From: Nitrospirota bacterium
GTDB taxonomy: Bacteria > Nitrospirota > Thermodesulfovibrionia > Thermodesulfovibrionales > UBA9159
DNA length: 64,000 bases
Assembly (NCBI GenBank): GCA_021790195.1
Contig: JAJYIF010000003.1
Span: forward strand, 78,838-142,837
Direction of reading: 5' to 3'
Shown here: one piece after another, positions 1 through 7,048 of the stretch
Position numbering within the stretch: position 1 is the first letter of the stretch
Layout of the letters: every line of letters starts with the position of its first letter
Notes under the pieces: model-generated
What the model was told of the DNA's origin: nothing
Seen by the model: only the letters and a program-made list of their open reading frames with translations
Database searches by the model: none
Position numbers and translations under genes: made by a program

Positions 1-723
1 CGCTATGGCGAGGCCGGGGAATATCACCATCCAGGGGGCCGACATGATGAAAATTCGGTTTGCGCTGATCATAGAGCCCCAGCTAGGGGTCGGCGGCTGC
101 GCCCCGAGGCCGAGAAAACTCAGGGAAGCCTCGGTAAGTATATAGCCCGCCAGCTTCAATCCCCCCATAACAAGAGTCAAAGGCATGCATTGGGGCAGAA
201 GATGGACAAAGAGTATCCTGATGTTTCCGCAGCCGATGACCCTCGCGGCCTCGATGAAAGGCGCCTCCCTGCACTGCAGGACATAACCTCTTATCAACCT
301 CGCAAAGGACGCCCAGCCCACGGACGCTATCGCAATCATGACCGTGTAGATGCCGGGAGGCAGGATCACCGATATGCCTATCGCAAGAAGAAGCGAAGGA
401 AAGGCGAGGACCAGATCGACTACTAGCATTATTGCCGTGTCCATTTTTCCGCCTGCGTATCCTGACACCAGGCCCACGATCAGGCCGATACCCATGGAGA
501 TAACGGCCGCTACGACAGCTACCGACAGGGAAATCCTCCCGCCGTAAAGGACGCGAGAGAGAATGTCCCTGCCTTTGTTGTCGGTCCCAAGGGGATGATG
601 CATGTCAGGAGAATGCCTCAGTTGATCGAGGTTTATATCATCAGGGCCGTAGGGTGTCAGAATAGGCGCGAAGATCGAGGCCAGAAAGATTACGACAAGG
701 ACTGAAAGAGTGACTTTAATCAT
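1..723 (-). CDS. Dipeptide/oligopeptide ABC transporter permease, DppC-like (3' end outside window)
   Basis: Inner-membrane permease subunit of a peptide-type (or nickel-type) ABC importer, pairing with the DppB-like subunit encoded just upstream. Reading from ATG at 723 down to base 1 gives 241 codons without a stop; the remainder lies left of the window. Features seen: an N-terminal hydrophobic segment, the family motif HPLGTDNKGRDILSRVLYGG at about residues 47-66, several membrane spans, and the EAA loop with EAARVIGCGNIRIL at about residues 165-178. ASLSFLGLGAQPPTPSWG, typical of DppC/OppC, follows near residue 210. The start overlaps the stop of the upstream permease gene by 8 bp (ATGATTAA), which indicates translational coupling. 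The substrate cannot be told from permease sequence alone, and no binding protein or ATPase is inside the window. Confidence 0.93.
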   Translation of the reverse strand, partial: MIKVTLSVLVVIFLASIFAPILTPYGPDDINLDQLRHSPDMHHPLGTDNKGRDILSRVLYGGRISLSVAVVAAVISMGIGLIVGLVSGYAGGKMDTAIMLVVDLVLAFPSLLLAIGISVILPPGIYTVMIAIASVGWASFARLIRGYVLQCREAPFIEAARVIGCGNIRILFVHLLPQCMPLTLVMGGLKLAGYILTEASLSFLGLGAQPPTPSWGSMISANRIFIMSAPWMVIFPGLAIA

Positions 724-1648
724 GGCTTGAGTATAGCCTCACCCTCGGATCGAGGTAATGGTAAAGGATGTCGACCAACAGGTTTATCAGGACATAGACG
801 ACCGTGCCGACTATAATGCAGCCCATGATCACCGGGTAATCGCGTTTGATTATGCCTTCCATGGCGAACCTTCCGATGCCGTCCCATCCAAATATTGTCT
901 CGGTGAGCACCGCCCCGTTCAGATAGCTGCCGAAATCCAAACCGACTACGGTGACAAGCGGTATCAGGGCGTTCCTGAGGACATGGTTCAGTCTCACCTT
1001 CCATTCCGCAACTCCCTTGGCCCTCGCCGTTCTGACGTAGGGCATCCCGAAAAGATCGACGAGCGTTGTCCTCGAAACCCGTGCGAGCGTGGCGATTGCG
1101 GGAAGAGACAGGGTCAGAGCGGGCATGACCAGAAACCTGACATCCCCTGTTCCAGAGGGCGGGAGCATCTTCAGCTTCAGGCTGAAGAAAAGCATAATCA
1201 AGAGGCCCGACCAAAAGACAGGAAGGCTAAGCCCCACGACCGAAAGCGAAGATATACTCCTGTCGATTGCGCTTCCCCTTCTGATGGATGAGATGAAGCC
1301 TAAGGCAATACCGGCCGGCACAGATATAAGCATCGCGCTGACGGCCAGCAGGAGGGTATGAGGGAACTTGCTCATAAGATCATCGAGCACCTTCCTGTTC
1401 GTATAGTAAGACCTTCCGAATTCGCCCCTGAGAAGCAACATCACATAACCTCTATATTGAGCAAAGATGCCTTCGTCAGCGTTCAGCTCTTTGCGTATGT
1501 TTGCGATCGCCTCGGGGCTGGCCCGCTCGCCCACAAGACTCAGGGCCGGGTCGCCGGGGAGTGCCCTTGTCAGAGAAAAAGTCAGGATGGTGATACCCAG
1601 AAGAAGAGGTACGAGAAGGACCAGTCGTTTGACTATGTATAGCTTGAT
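716..1648 (-). CDS. Dipeptide/oligopeptide ABC transporter permease, DppB-like, with a non-canonical start codon
   Basis: Inner-membrane permease partner of the DppC-like gene it overlaps. The body shows the DppB signature ALPGDPALSLVGERASPEA near residues 28-46, then several membrane segments and the EAA loop with RTARAKGVAEWKVRLNHVLR. The first standard start codon in frame that a gene caller would accept (GTG at 1534) would remove the first membrane helix. Reading further upstream, the frame is open to a TAA at 1660-1658 and encodes an ideal DppB N-terminus (KLYIVKRLVLLVPLLLG). An AAGGAG ribosome site lies 8 bases before an ATC codon at 1648-1646, exactly where ATG is expected. I therefore place the start at 1648 (310 aa). 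Either ATC is used as a start, or the base was ATG and has been mutated or misread. Confidence 0.85.
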   Translation of the reverse strand: MKLYIVKRLVLLVPLLLGITILTFSLTRALPGDPALSLVGERASPEAIANIRKELNADEGIFAQYRGYVMLLLRGEFGRSYYTNRKVLDDLMSKFPHTLLLAVSAMLISVPAGIALGFISSIRRGSAIDRSISSLSVVGLSLPVFWSGLLIMLFFSLKLKMLPPSGTGDVRFLVMPALTLSLPAIATLARVSRTTLVDLFGMPYVRTARAKGVAEWKVRLNHVLRNALIPLVTVVGLDFGSYLNGAVLTETIFGWDGIGRFAMEGIIKRDYPVIMGCIIVGTVVYVLINLLVDILYHYLDPRVRLYSSHD

Positions 1649-1721
1649 AGCGTTCGCTCCTTAATCGACTATCAATTCTAAACAAACGGGAGCCTTTACG
1701 GCAAGCGGACAGTGCTGCAAC

Positions 1722-1776
1722 GAATCGGATAGCAAGCGTATTCTTCGCAGCTTTGCTGCGGGGTTCTTCATTCGGG
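1722..1776. repeat. Dispersed intergenic repeat, family A, copy 1 (short form)
   Basis: Starts with GAATCGGATAGC and ends with a CGGGGTTCTTCATTC block. A second copy at 17632-17733 shares both ends. This copy lacks the 48-base hairpin carried by the other and has a short AAGCGTA spacer instead. It contains its own small hairpin CGCAGC-TTT-GCTGCG. It lies just upstream of the methyltransferase gene. Confidence 0.6.
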
Positions 1777-1793
1777 TATGATTAGAGAAGAAC

Positions 1794-2453
1794 ATGAATT
1801 CGAGAAAACTTGCCGAAAGGTCGATCATAAAGGGGGCGGTCCAAAAGATATCGGAGTTGTCCCATCTGATCAGTCTTCTCAAAAAGAGGAGATTACATAC
1901 GATCGTCGAGATCGGAACGGCAAAAGGCGGGACGTTTTATGCCTGGTGCAGAATAGCCGAGCCGGATGCGACTGTGATCAGCATCGATCTGCCCAACGGA
2001 CCCTTCGGAGGCGGCTACTCAATAAAGGAAATGCAGCTCTTCAGGAGATACGGTAAGAAGGACCAGAGGCTGCATTTTCTGAGAAGGGATTCGCAGAAGA
2101 AAAAGTCAAAGGACCGCCTTGTGAAGATCCTGAGAGGGAAGAAGATCGACTTTCTCTTTATAGATGGAGATCACCGGTATTCGGGCGTAAAGAGGGATTG
2201 GACTCTGTATTCGCCGCTTGTGAAAAGAAACGGCCTCATCGCATTTCACGACATACTCTTTCATCCGAAGGTCCGCTCGTGCAAGGTCGACAGGCTCTGG
2301 GAAGAGATCAAGATGAATTATAAGCACACGGAATTCCTTGATAAGGACGACGACAGGGGCTGGGGCCAATGGGGCGGCATAGGCGTTGTCTATTTTCAGG
2401 GCCGGCAAAGGGTCGATCTCAGAAGGCACGGCCGCTTTCCCTTTGTACCCTAA
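1794..2453 (+). CDS. Class I SAM-dependent methyltransferase (Methyltransf_24/CmcI-like)
   Basis: Predicted 219-residue soluble methyltransferase. The Rossmann SAM-binding loop is VEIGTAKGGTFYAW at about residues 41-54, with an acidic strand end VISIDLP near 69-75. A motif FLFIDGDHRYSGVKRDW at about 118-134 and GLIAFHDI near 146-153 are characteristic of the cephalosporin-hydroxylase-like/Methyltransf_24 group, often found in glycan or secondary-metabolite loci. The substrate is unknown. The last few codons run into an imperfect repeat (2442-2474) that recurs at 3724-3756, so the natural C-terminus may have been altered by repeat insertion. The gene stands alone, with family A repeat upstream and a papain-like peptidase downstream, which suggests an accessory region. 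Confidence 0.75.
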   Translation: MNSRKLAERSIIKGAVQKISELSHLISLLKKRRLHTIVEIGTAKGGTFYAWCRIAEPDATVISIDLPNGPFGGGYSIKEMQLFRRYGKKDQRLHFLRRDSQKKKSKDRLVKILRGKKIDFLFIDGDHRYSGVKRDWTLYSPLVKRNGLIAFHDILFHPKVRSCKVDRLWEEIKMNYKHTEFLDKDDDRGWGQWGGIGVVYFQGRQRVDLRRHGRFPFVP

Positions 2454-2474
2454 AAATACCCGGGCATGGTGATT
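2442..2474. repeat. Imperfect repeat, family B, copy 1, flanking the peptidase gene
   Basis: 33 bases, 27 of which match 3724-3756 in the same orientation. The shared core reads TTGTACCC, a variable base, AAAAATACCC, then ATGG-GATT. The two copies bracket the C1 peptidase gene. Copy 1 contains the stop codon of the methyltransferase gene. No coding role is evident. Confidence 0.6.
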
Positions 2475-2646
2475 TACATTGCCATCGTCATCCGCTAATC
2501 TCATAGGCGGAGGGGGCGCTTTTAGTGACAATCCATTCAAAAATCTGATCTCTCCTCTGCATCTTTTGCGTCACATTCAGGTCCATATAACGAGGCCGAA
2601 AGGGGGTGACGAAACACAAAACAGGCCCGTAATAAGGAGGGGGCTT

Positions 2647-2672
2647 GCCGTTCGACAATATTAACGAACGGC
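2647..2672. promoter_or_regulatory. Inverted repeat upstream of the C1 peptidase gene
   Basis: Perfect 8-bp arms GCCGTTCG and CGAACGGC separated by ten AT-rich bases, ending 44 bases before the peptidase ATG. The form suits a dimeric repressor operator or an RNA hairpin in the leader. The rest of the 2454-2716 spacer shows no gene. Confidence 0.4.
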
Positions 2673-2716
2673 AGGGAGTCGATGTTAACGCTCAAAAAAG
2701 TATCAAGGAGGGGATA

Positions 2717-3640
2717 ATGTTTACGCCGTTTAACGAAGTGGAACTTCAGGGAACAAAGGAAATCGTAGGGACAGGATGGCTGCCGCCCCAGCCGGACCTG
2801 CGGGACTACACGGAAGAACATGCCGACATTGCGGAACTCGCGAGGGCGCTGGGTATAACTCCACGCAAGATGCCGAAGGCGCTGCCCACCAAGGTTGACT
2901 TAAGGCAATGGTGCTCCACAGTCGAAAACCAGGGCAACTTAGGCTCCTGCACCGCAAACGCCGGCATGGGCATTGTCGAGTATTTCGAGCGCCGGGCTTT
3001 CGGAAATTATATAGACGGTTCACGTCTGTTCTTGTATAAAACAACTCGCAACCTCATGGGCGTTACAGGGGACACCGGCGCATGGCTCAGGAATGTCATG
3101 GGGGCTTTGGTCCTCTGCGGAGTGCCGGCCGAGAAGTTTTGGCCCTATACGGACAAGTCTCCGGATTTCGACAAGGAGCCGTCCTCTTTTGTTTATGCGA
3201 TTGCGGATGATTATGCGGCGCTCAGATATTTTTGCCATGACCCGCTCGGCATGAGTGTGGCACCGGCGACCGTACTTGACAGCGTAAAAAAATATCTCGC
3301 CGCCGGCATACCTTCCATGTTCGGGTTCTGGGGTTTCCTTTCTTTCGGACAGTCTGATGTAAAGGGCGGCATCCCTTATCCCTGCAAGGGCGAACAGGCC
3401 CAGTGGGGACATGCCATCGTTGCGGCAGGTTACGACGACAACATCAAGATCAAGAACCTGAAGTGCAACAAGGTGACTACGGGTGCATTACTGATCCGCA
3501 ACTCATGGGGAAACGCCTGGGGAGATAACGGATACGGATGGCTGCCGTACGATTATGTCCTTAACAAGCTGGCTCTGGATTTCTGGTCCCTCCTCTCGAT
3601 GAAGTGGGTGGCCACAAAGCAATTCGGGCTTAACCTGTAG
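2717..3640 (+). CDS. C1-family (papain-like) cysteine peptidase without signal peptide
   Basis: 307-residue cysteine peptidase. The catalytic set is all visible: oxyanion glutamine and nucleophile in ENQGNLGSCTAN (Q near 76, C near 82), histidine in GHAIVAAGYDD (about 240), and asparagine in IRNSWGNAWG (about 267), in the normal papain order. The region before the catalytic domain is short (about 65 residues, with PPQPDLRDYTEEH), unlike the long inhibitory propeptide of secreted papains. There is no hydrophobic signal sequence, so the enzyme looks cytoplasmic or is exported by another route. The start is fixed by AAGGAGGGG just ahead of ATG 2717. It is bracketed by repeat family B and followed by a hairpin, so it may be a mobile cargo gene. 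The substrate is unknown. Confidence 0.85.
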   Translation: MFTPFNEVELQGTKEIVGTGWLPPQPDLRDYTEEHADIAELARALGITPRKMPKALPTKVDLRQWCSTVENQGNLGSCTANAGMGIVEYFERRAFGNYIDGSRLFLYKTTRNLMGVTGDTGAWLRNVMGALVLCGVPAEKFWPYTDKSPDFDKEPSSFVYAIADDYAALRYFCHDPLGMSVAPATVLDSVKKYLAAGIPSMFGFWGFLSFGQSDVKGGIPYPCKGEQAQWGHAIVAAGYDDNIKIKNLKCNKVTTGALLIRNSWGNAWGDNGYGWLPYDYVLNKLALDFWSLLSMKWVATKQFGLNL

Positions 3641-3693
3641 GGTTTCACAGGGCGACAGCCCGAACGGCTGAAATCCAACCGCATGCTTTCCGA

Positions 3694-3721
3694 CAGGAGG
3701 GGGTCTGCCCGCCCTCTCCTG
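3694..3721 (+). terminator. Hairpin after the C1 peptidase gene
   Basis: A 10-bp stem (CAGGAGGGGG with CCCTCTCCTG, one G-T pair) and an 8-base loop, 54 bases past the stop. There is no clear T tract, so this is either a weak terminator or part of repeat family B, which begins three bases later. Confidence 0.4.
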
Positions 3722-3723
3722 CC

Positions 3724-3756
3724 CTTGTACCCCAAAAATACCCCGCTATGGCGATT
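3724..3756. repeat. Imperfect repeat, family B, copy 2
   Basis: Matches 2442-2474 at 27 of 33 positions, same orientation, on the other side of the C1 peptidase gene. It follows directly on the hairpin at 3694-3721; copy 1 has no such hairpin. Confidence 0.6.
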
Positions 3757-3823
3757 CCAATTCAATATAGCGGCGCGCTAATCTATATACACATAATACA
3801 CATAATAGAGTACTGAGATAGCG

Positions 3824-3940
3824 ATGAAGGATTATAAAAAGAAGAAGTCGCCGATCGGTGGAGGTTATATGCTCTCTTATGTCATCCCTATGATCGCCGC
3901 GATAATAGTCGGCTTCTGCCTCTGGCTGCTGAGAATCTGA
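3824..3940 (+). CDS. Small predicted membrane protein (38 aa)
   Basis: A short open frame: basic N-terminus MKDYKKKKSP, a Gly-rich turn, then one strongly hydrophobic helix from about residue 16 to 36 (YVIPMIAAIIVGFCLWLL) ending in RI. The K-rich start and single helix give a clear N-in membrane topology. The ribosome site is weak (GAGATAGCG). No family is recognised. The rest of 3641-4079 contains the hairpin and repeat just described and no other gene that I can support. Confidence 0.5.
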   Translation: MKDYKKKKSPIGGGYMLSYVIPMIAAIIVGFCLWLLRI

Positions 3941-4079
3941 GCGTAGACCAAAACAAGAAAGAAGGTATTTCCTTTATTTTCTTCTTGACAGGGAGACAAG
4001 CGTCCCCCTCCCCTCCCGTTAAGACATCTGAGTGACGATAACGTTCAAGTGAACCCCGTTGCAGAGCTGCCGCAAAACG

Positions 4080-4964
4080 TTACTTCGTCAGTATCTCCAT
4101 GATTTCTTTGTATCGGGCGACCGTCTTCGCCACGATCTCGTCCGGGAGGACAGGTCCGGGCGATGTCTTGTCCCATTTAAGAGTTAGGAGATAGTCGCGG
4201 ACGATCTGCTTGTCGAAGCTGTCCTGACTCTTTCCGGGCCTGTAGTCTTTAACGGACCAGAAGCGCGAAGAATCCGGAGTAAGGATCTCATCGATAAGGA
4301 TCAATTCATCGTTGTCGAGGCCGAACTCGAATTTTGTATCGGCGATAATGATGCCTTTTATTTCCGCAACGTCCCTTGCCTTTGAATAAATCCTGAGGCT
4401 TGTCTCTCTGAGCTTCTCGGCAACGTGCCTGCCGACAGTCGCGACTACCTCTTCAAAGGAAACGTTTATGTCATGCCCCTCTTCCGCCTTTGTGGAAGGG
4501 GTGAAGACAGGCCGCTCCAGCCGTGAGGACTCCACAAGACCGTCAGGCAATCTTATTCCGCAGATGACGCCGCTCTGCCTGTATTCGCTCCATCCGCTGC
4601 CTGAAAGATAGCCTCTTACGATGCACTCCACAGGCAGTTGTCTCGCCTTTCTCACGAGCATACTTCTGCCCTCAAGTATGTCTCTGTATTTTTTGAGCGC
4701 CGGGGGAAAGTCGTCCACGTCGGTCGCCACAATGTGATTATGGATGACGTCCTCCATCTGTCTGAACCAGAAGATCGAGATCTGTGTAAGCACCCTTCCC
4801 TTTCCGGGGATCCCATTGGGGAGGACCACGTCGAAGGCGGAAATCCTGTCGGTAGCGACAAGGAGCAGATGCTCGCCCAGGTCATAAATGTCCCTGACCT
4901 TTCCGCGCCTCGGGGCGCCGGCCTCCGGCATCTCGGTTCTCAAAACAACGGTTTCGTTACTCAT
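4080..4964 (-). CDS. purC: Phosphoribosylaminoimidazole-succinocarboxamide synthase
   Basis: SAICAR synthetase, an ATP-dependent ligase joining CAIR and aspartate in purine synthesis. At 294 residues it is of the longer bacterial/yeast-like form. Motifs seen: [20 protein letters not shown] near residues 21-40 with the ATP-binding loop, [18 protein letters not shown] following, [14 protein letters not shown] near 112-125, and [13 protein letters not shown] and IADTKFEFG further on. The start has a GGAGG ribosome site four bases before the ATG. It is divergent from def; the roughly 100-base gap holds the def promoter. Confidence 0.97.
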   Translation of the reverse strand: MSNETVVLRTEMPEAGAPRRGKVRDIYDLGEHLLLVATDRISAFDVVLPNGIPGKGRVLTQISIFWFRQMEDVIHNHIVATDVDDFPPALKKYRDILEGRSMLVRKARQLPVECIVRGYLSGSGWSEYRQSGVICGIRLPDGLVESSRLERPVFTPSTKAEEGHDINVSFEEVVATVGRHVAEKLRETSLRIYSKARDVAEIKGIIIADTKFEFGLDNDELILIDEILTPDSSRFWSVKDYRPGKSQDSFDKQIVRDYLLTLKWDKTSPGPVLPDEIVAKTVARYKEIMEILTK

Positions 4965-5056
4965 CGGACCTCCGCTTCATGAAATTATATTGCATGTTAC
5001 TCACCATGAGCCGCCGCAGAAAGGCAGTCTGTCGGCCGTTCCATGGCCGGAAATTA

Positions 5057-5065
5057 TGATATAAT
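5057..5065 (+). promoter_or_regulatory. Extended -10 promoter of def, predicted leaderless
   Basis: TGATATAAT (TGn extension plus a perfect TATAAT) lies only five bases in front of the def ATG at 5071. There is no ribosome site between. With usual spacing, transcription would begin at or within a base or two of the A of ATG. The -35 region (around 5038-5043) matches poorly, as is common for extended -10 promoters. Confidence 0.65.
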
Positions 5066-5070
5066 ACCCT

Positions 5071-5580
5071 ATGGCGATTCTTGAAATCAAAAGATATCCT
5101 GAAAGCGTCCTGAGAGAGAAATGTCTGCCCGTGGAGAACATTGATGGAAAACTCCAGAGGCTTATAGACAACATGCTTGAGACAATGTATGCCGCGCCGG
5201 GCGTGGGTCTTGCGGCCCCCCAGGTGGGGATATCAAGGAGACTGGTAGTTATAGATGTCAGTTTGCGGGAGGAGGAAAAAACTCCCCTTATCGTGCTCAT
5301 TAATCCCGAGATAGTGGACGCCGAGGGAGAGGTCGAAGGCGAGGAGGGATGTCTCAGCTTCCCCGGATATACAACCACCGTGAAAAGATCGGAAAGGGTC
5401 GTTGTCAGAGGTCTCGACAGGAAGGGGAGACCTCTGGAGGTGGAGGGCACGTCTCTTCTTTCCAGGGCCTTGCAGCACGAAATCGACCATCTCAACGGCA
5501 CGCTGCTGATCGACCGCATAAGCCGTATAAAGAGAGAGTTCTTCAAGAAACGTTTTCAAAAGGCCCTGGCAAAGGTTTAG
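5071..5580 (+). CDS. def: Peptide deformylase
   Basis: Metalloenzyme removing the N-formyl group from new proteins. All three family motifs are present in the 169-residue product: GVGLAAPQVG (about 45-54), EGCLSFPG (about 91-98, with the metal-binding Cys) and QHEIDHLNG (about 135-143, with the two metal-binding His and the catalytic Glu). It is followed after 20 bases by fmt, the usual pairing: Fmt adds the formyl group and Def removes it. The ATG has no ribosome site and sits right after a -10 box. Confidence 0.98.
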   Translation: MAILEIKRYPESVLREKCLPVENIDGKLQRLIDNMLETMYAAPGVGLAAPQVGISRRLVVIDVSLREEEKTPLIVLINPEIVDAEGEVEGEEGCLSFPGYTTTVKRSERVVVRGLDRKGRPLEVEGTSLLSRALQHEIDHLNGTLLIDRISRIKREFFKKRFQKALAKV

Positions 5581-5600
5581 CCTCGCAATGGGGTCATAAA

Positions 5601-6521
5601 GTGTCCATCGTTTTCTTCGGCACTCCTGAATTCGCGGTCCCCTCACTTACAGGCCTGATCGCTTCAGGCGAGGATCTGCGGCTTGTCGTAACTCAAACGG
5701 ACAAGCTCAAAGGCAGGGGGCATGCCCTGTCCACGCCGCCAGTAAAGATTGCAGCGTTAGAGGCGGGGCTGAAGGTGACGCAGCCTGAGCGTCTGAGAGG
5801 CGGCGTTTTTCTCGGAGAACTCACTTCTCTGGCGCCTGAATTTATCGTGGTCGTCGCTTACGGGAAGATCCTTCCAAAAGATGTTCTCGCCATACCGGCG
5901 AGAGGCTGCATAAACGTTCATGCCTCCCTCCTGCCAAAATACAGGGGCGCCGCGCCGATAACCTGGGCCATAATGAGAGGAGAAAGAAAGACCGGCGTGA
6001 CAACGATGCTCATGGATGAGGGGCTCGACACCGGCCCTGTCCTCCTGCAGCGAGAGATTCGCATAGATGAAGACGATACTTCCGGCAGCCTCGGCAGGAA
6101 ACTCGCGACGGAAGGGGCTTCCTTGCTGGGAGATACATTGAAGGGCTTGCGCCGGGGAACTGTTAAGCCGCGGCCCCAGACAGGAGAGGCAAGTTATGCT
6201 CCGCCCCTCAATAAAGAAGACGGTTTGATAGATTGGTCGAAGAGCGCTATTGAGATCTCCGCCTTCATTCGGGCAATGCAGCCCTGGCCCGGCGCACACT
6301 GTTATGTAAACGGCGAAAGGATTGTTCTTTTGGAAGCAAAGGCAATAGATGGCGGCGGGGAGTCCGGAGCCATAGTGAAGGCCGATAAGGGAGGATTCGT
6401 TATAGGCGCCGGAGAGGGTTTGCTCTCGGTCCTTAAGGTCCAGCCTTCAGGCAAGAAACCTATGCCTGCCTCGGCCTTTGTTATCGGAAGGAAGCTCGCA
6501 GGAGGCTTGTCGGCAGGATGA
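5601..6521 (+). CDS. fmt: Methionyl-tRNA formyltransferase
   Basis: Formylates initiator Met-tRNA using 10-formyl-THF. I chose GTG at 5601 because it gives the canonical beginning MSIVFFGTPEFAVPSL and has a GGGG ribosome site eight bases ahead; the open frame continues upstream inside def but that part is out of register with the family. The formyl-THF domain carries NVHASLLPKYRGAAPI (about 107-122) with the catalytic Asn and His. Next comes the GVTTMLMDEGLDTGPVL block (about 133-149) with the catalytic Asp. A C-terminal OB-fold follows. The length of 306 residues is normal. The last four bases overlap the DUF116 gene. Confidence 0.97.
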   Translation: MSIVFFGTPEFAVPSLTGLIASGEDLRLVVTQTDKLKGRGHALSTPPVKIAALEAGLKVTQPERLRGGVFLGELTSLAPEFIVVVAYGKILPKDVLAIPARGCINVHASLLPKYRGAAPITWAIMRGERKTGVTTMLMDEGLDTGPVLLQREIRIDEDDTSGSLGRKLATEGASLLGDTLKGLRRGTVKPRPQTGEASYAPPLNKEDGLIDWSKSAIEISAFIRAMQPWPGAHCYVNGERIVLLEAKAIDGGGESGAIVKADKGGFVIGAGEGLLSVLKVQPSGKKPMPASAFVIGRKLAGGLSAG

Positions 6522-7042
6522 GACTCGGCTGGCTGAGAGGCATTACGCTCAAGATACTTTATCCTCTGTTCATGCTCCTTGGGGCGTTTTCACCGTCGAG
6601 AAAGGAAAGGCTCCAGCGGCAGATTATAAACCTGAACAACAAGCTTTTGAGAGCGGAGAGACCCCGGGCCACGCGCATACTACTGCTGCTTCCTCATTGC
6701 CTCCAGACTAATGAGTGTGAAATCAGGCTTACCTACAACATCTATAACTGCAAGCGCTGCGGCAAGTGCGAGATCAGGGACCTGATTAGCATATCCGACG
6801 AACACAATCTCAGCCTCTTTGTCGCTACAGGCGGGAACCTCGCGAGGAAGATCGTAAAGGATGTGCGCCCCGAGGCGATCATAGCGGTTGCGTGTGAAAG
6901 GGACCTGAGCAGCGGCATAGCCGATTCCTATCCTCTCCCGGTCCTCGGAATTCCAAATGAGCGCCCCTTCGGACCTTGTTTCAACACCCGCGTTGATCTG
7001 AACAGGGTCAGGGAGGCCATAGAGTTCTTCTGTAAGAAGTAG
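6518..7042 (+). CDS. DUF116 domain protein
   Basis: 174-residue protein of the DUF116 family, function not established. The N-terminal 25 residues are hydrophobic (LKILYPLFMLLGAF), probably a membrane anchor. Then come LPHCLQTNECEIRLTYNIYNCKRCGKCEI with six cysteines arranged as potential metal ligands (about residues 59-86), and a C-terminal part with FVATGGNLARKIV, IIAVACERDL and IPNERPFGPCFNTRVD. The conserved Cys set suggests zinc or iron-sulfur binding. Its ATG overlaps the fmt stop, and rsmB starts six bases after its own stop, so it belongs to the def-fmt-rsmB translation operon. A link to translation or RNA modification is suggested by context only. Confidence 0.85.
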   Translation: MRLGWLRGITLKILYPLFMLLGAFSPSRKERLQRQIINLNNKLLRAERPRATRILLLLPHCLQTNECEIRLTYNIYNCKRCGKCEIRDLISISDEHNLSLFVATGGNLARKIVKDVRPEAIIAVACERDLSSGIADSYPLPVLGIPNERPFGPCFNTRVDLNRVREAIEFFCKK

Positions 7043-7048
7043 CATTCC

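Noticed and set aside
2106..2540. A minus-strand frame sharing VFLGYKG with one at 3553-3765
   Set aside because: The shared residues come from repeat family B read in reverse; one frame lies opposite the methyltransferase gene and the other opposite the peptidase end.
2590..2660. Possible c-di-GMP-type riboswitch before the C1 peptidase (CGAAAGGGGGTGACG)
   Set aside because: Only a short resemblance; the conserved GACGCAAAG and partner stem elements are missing.
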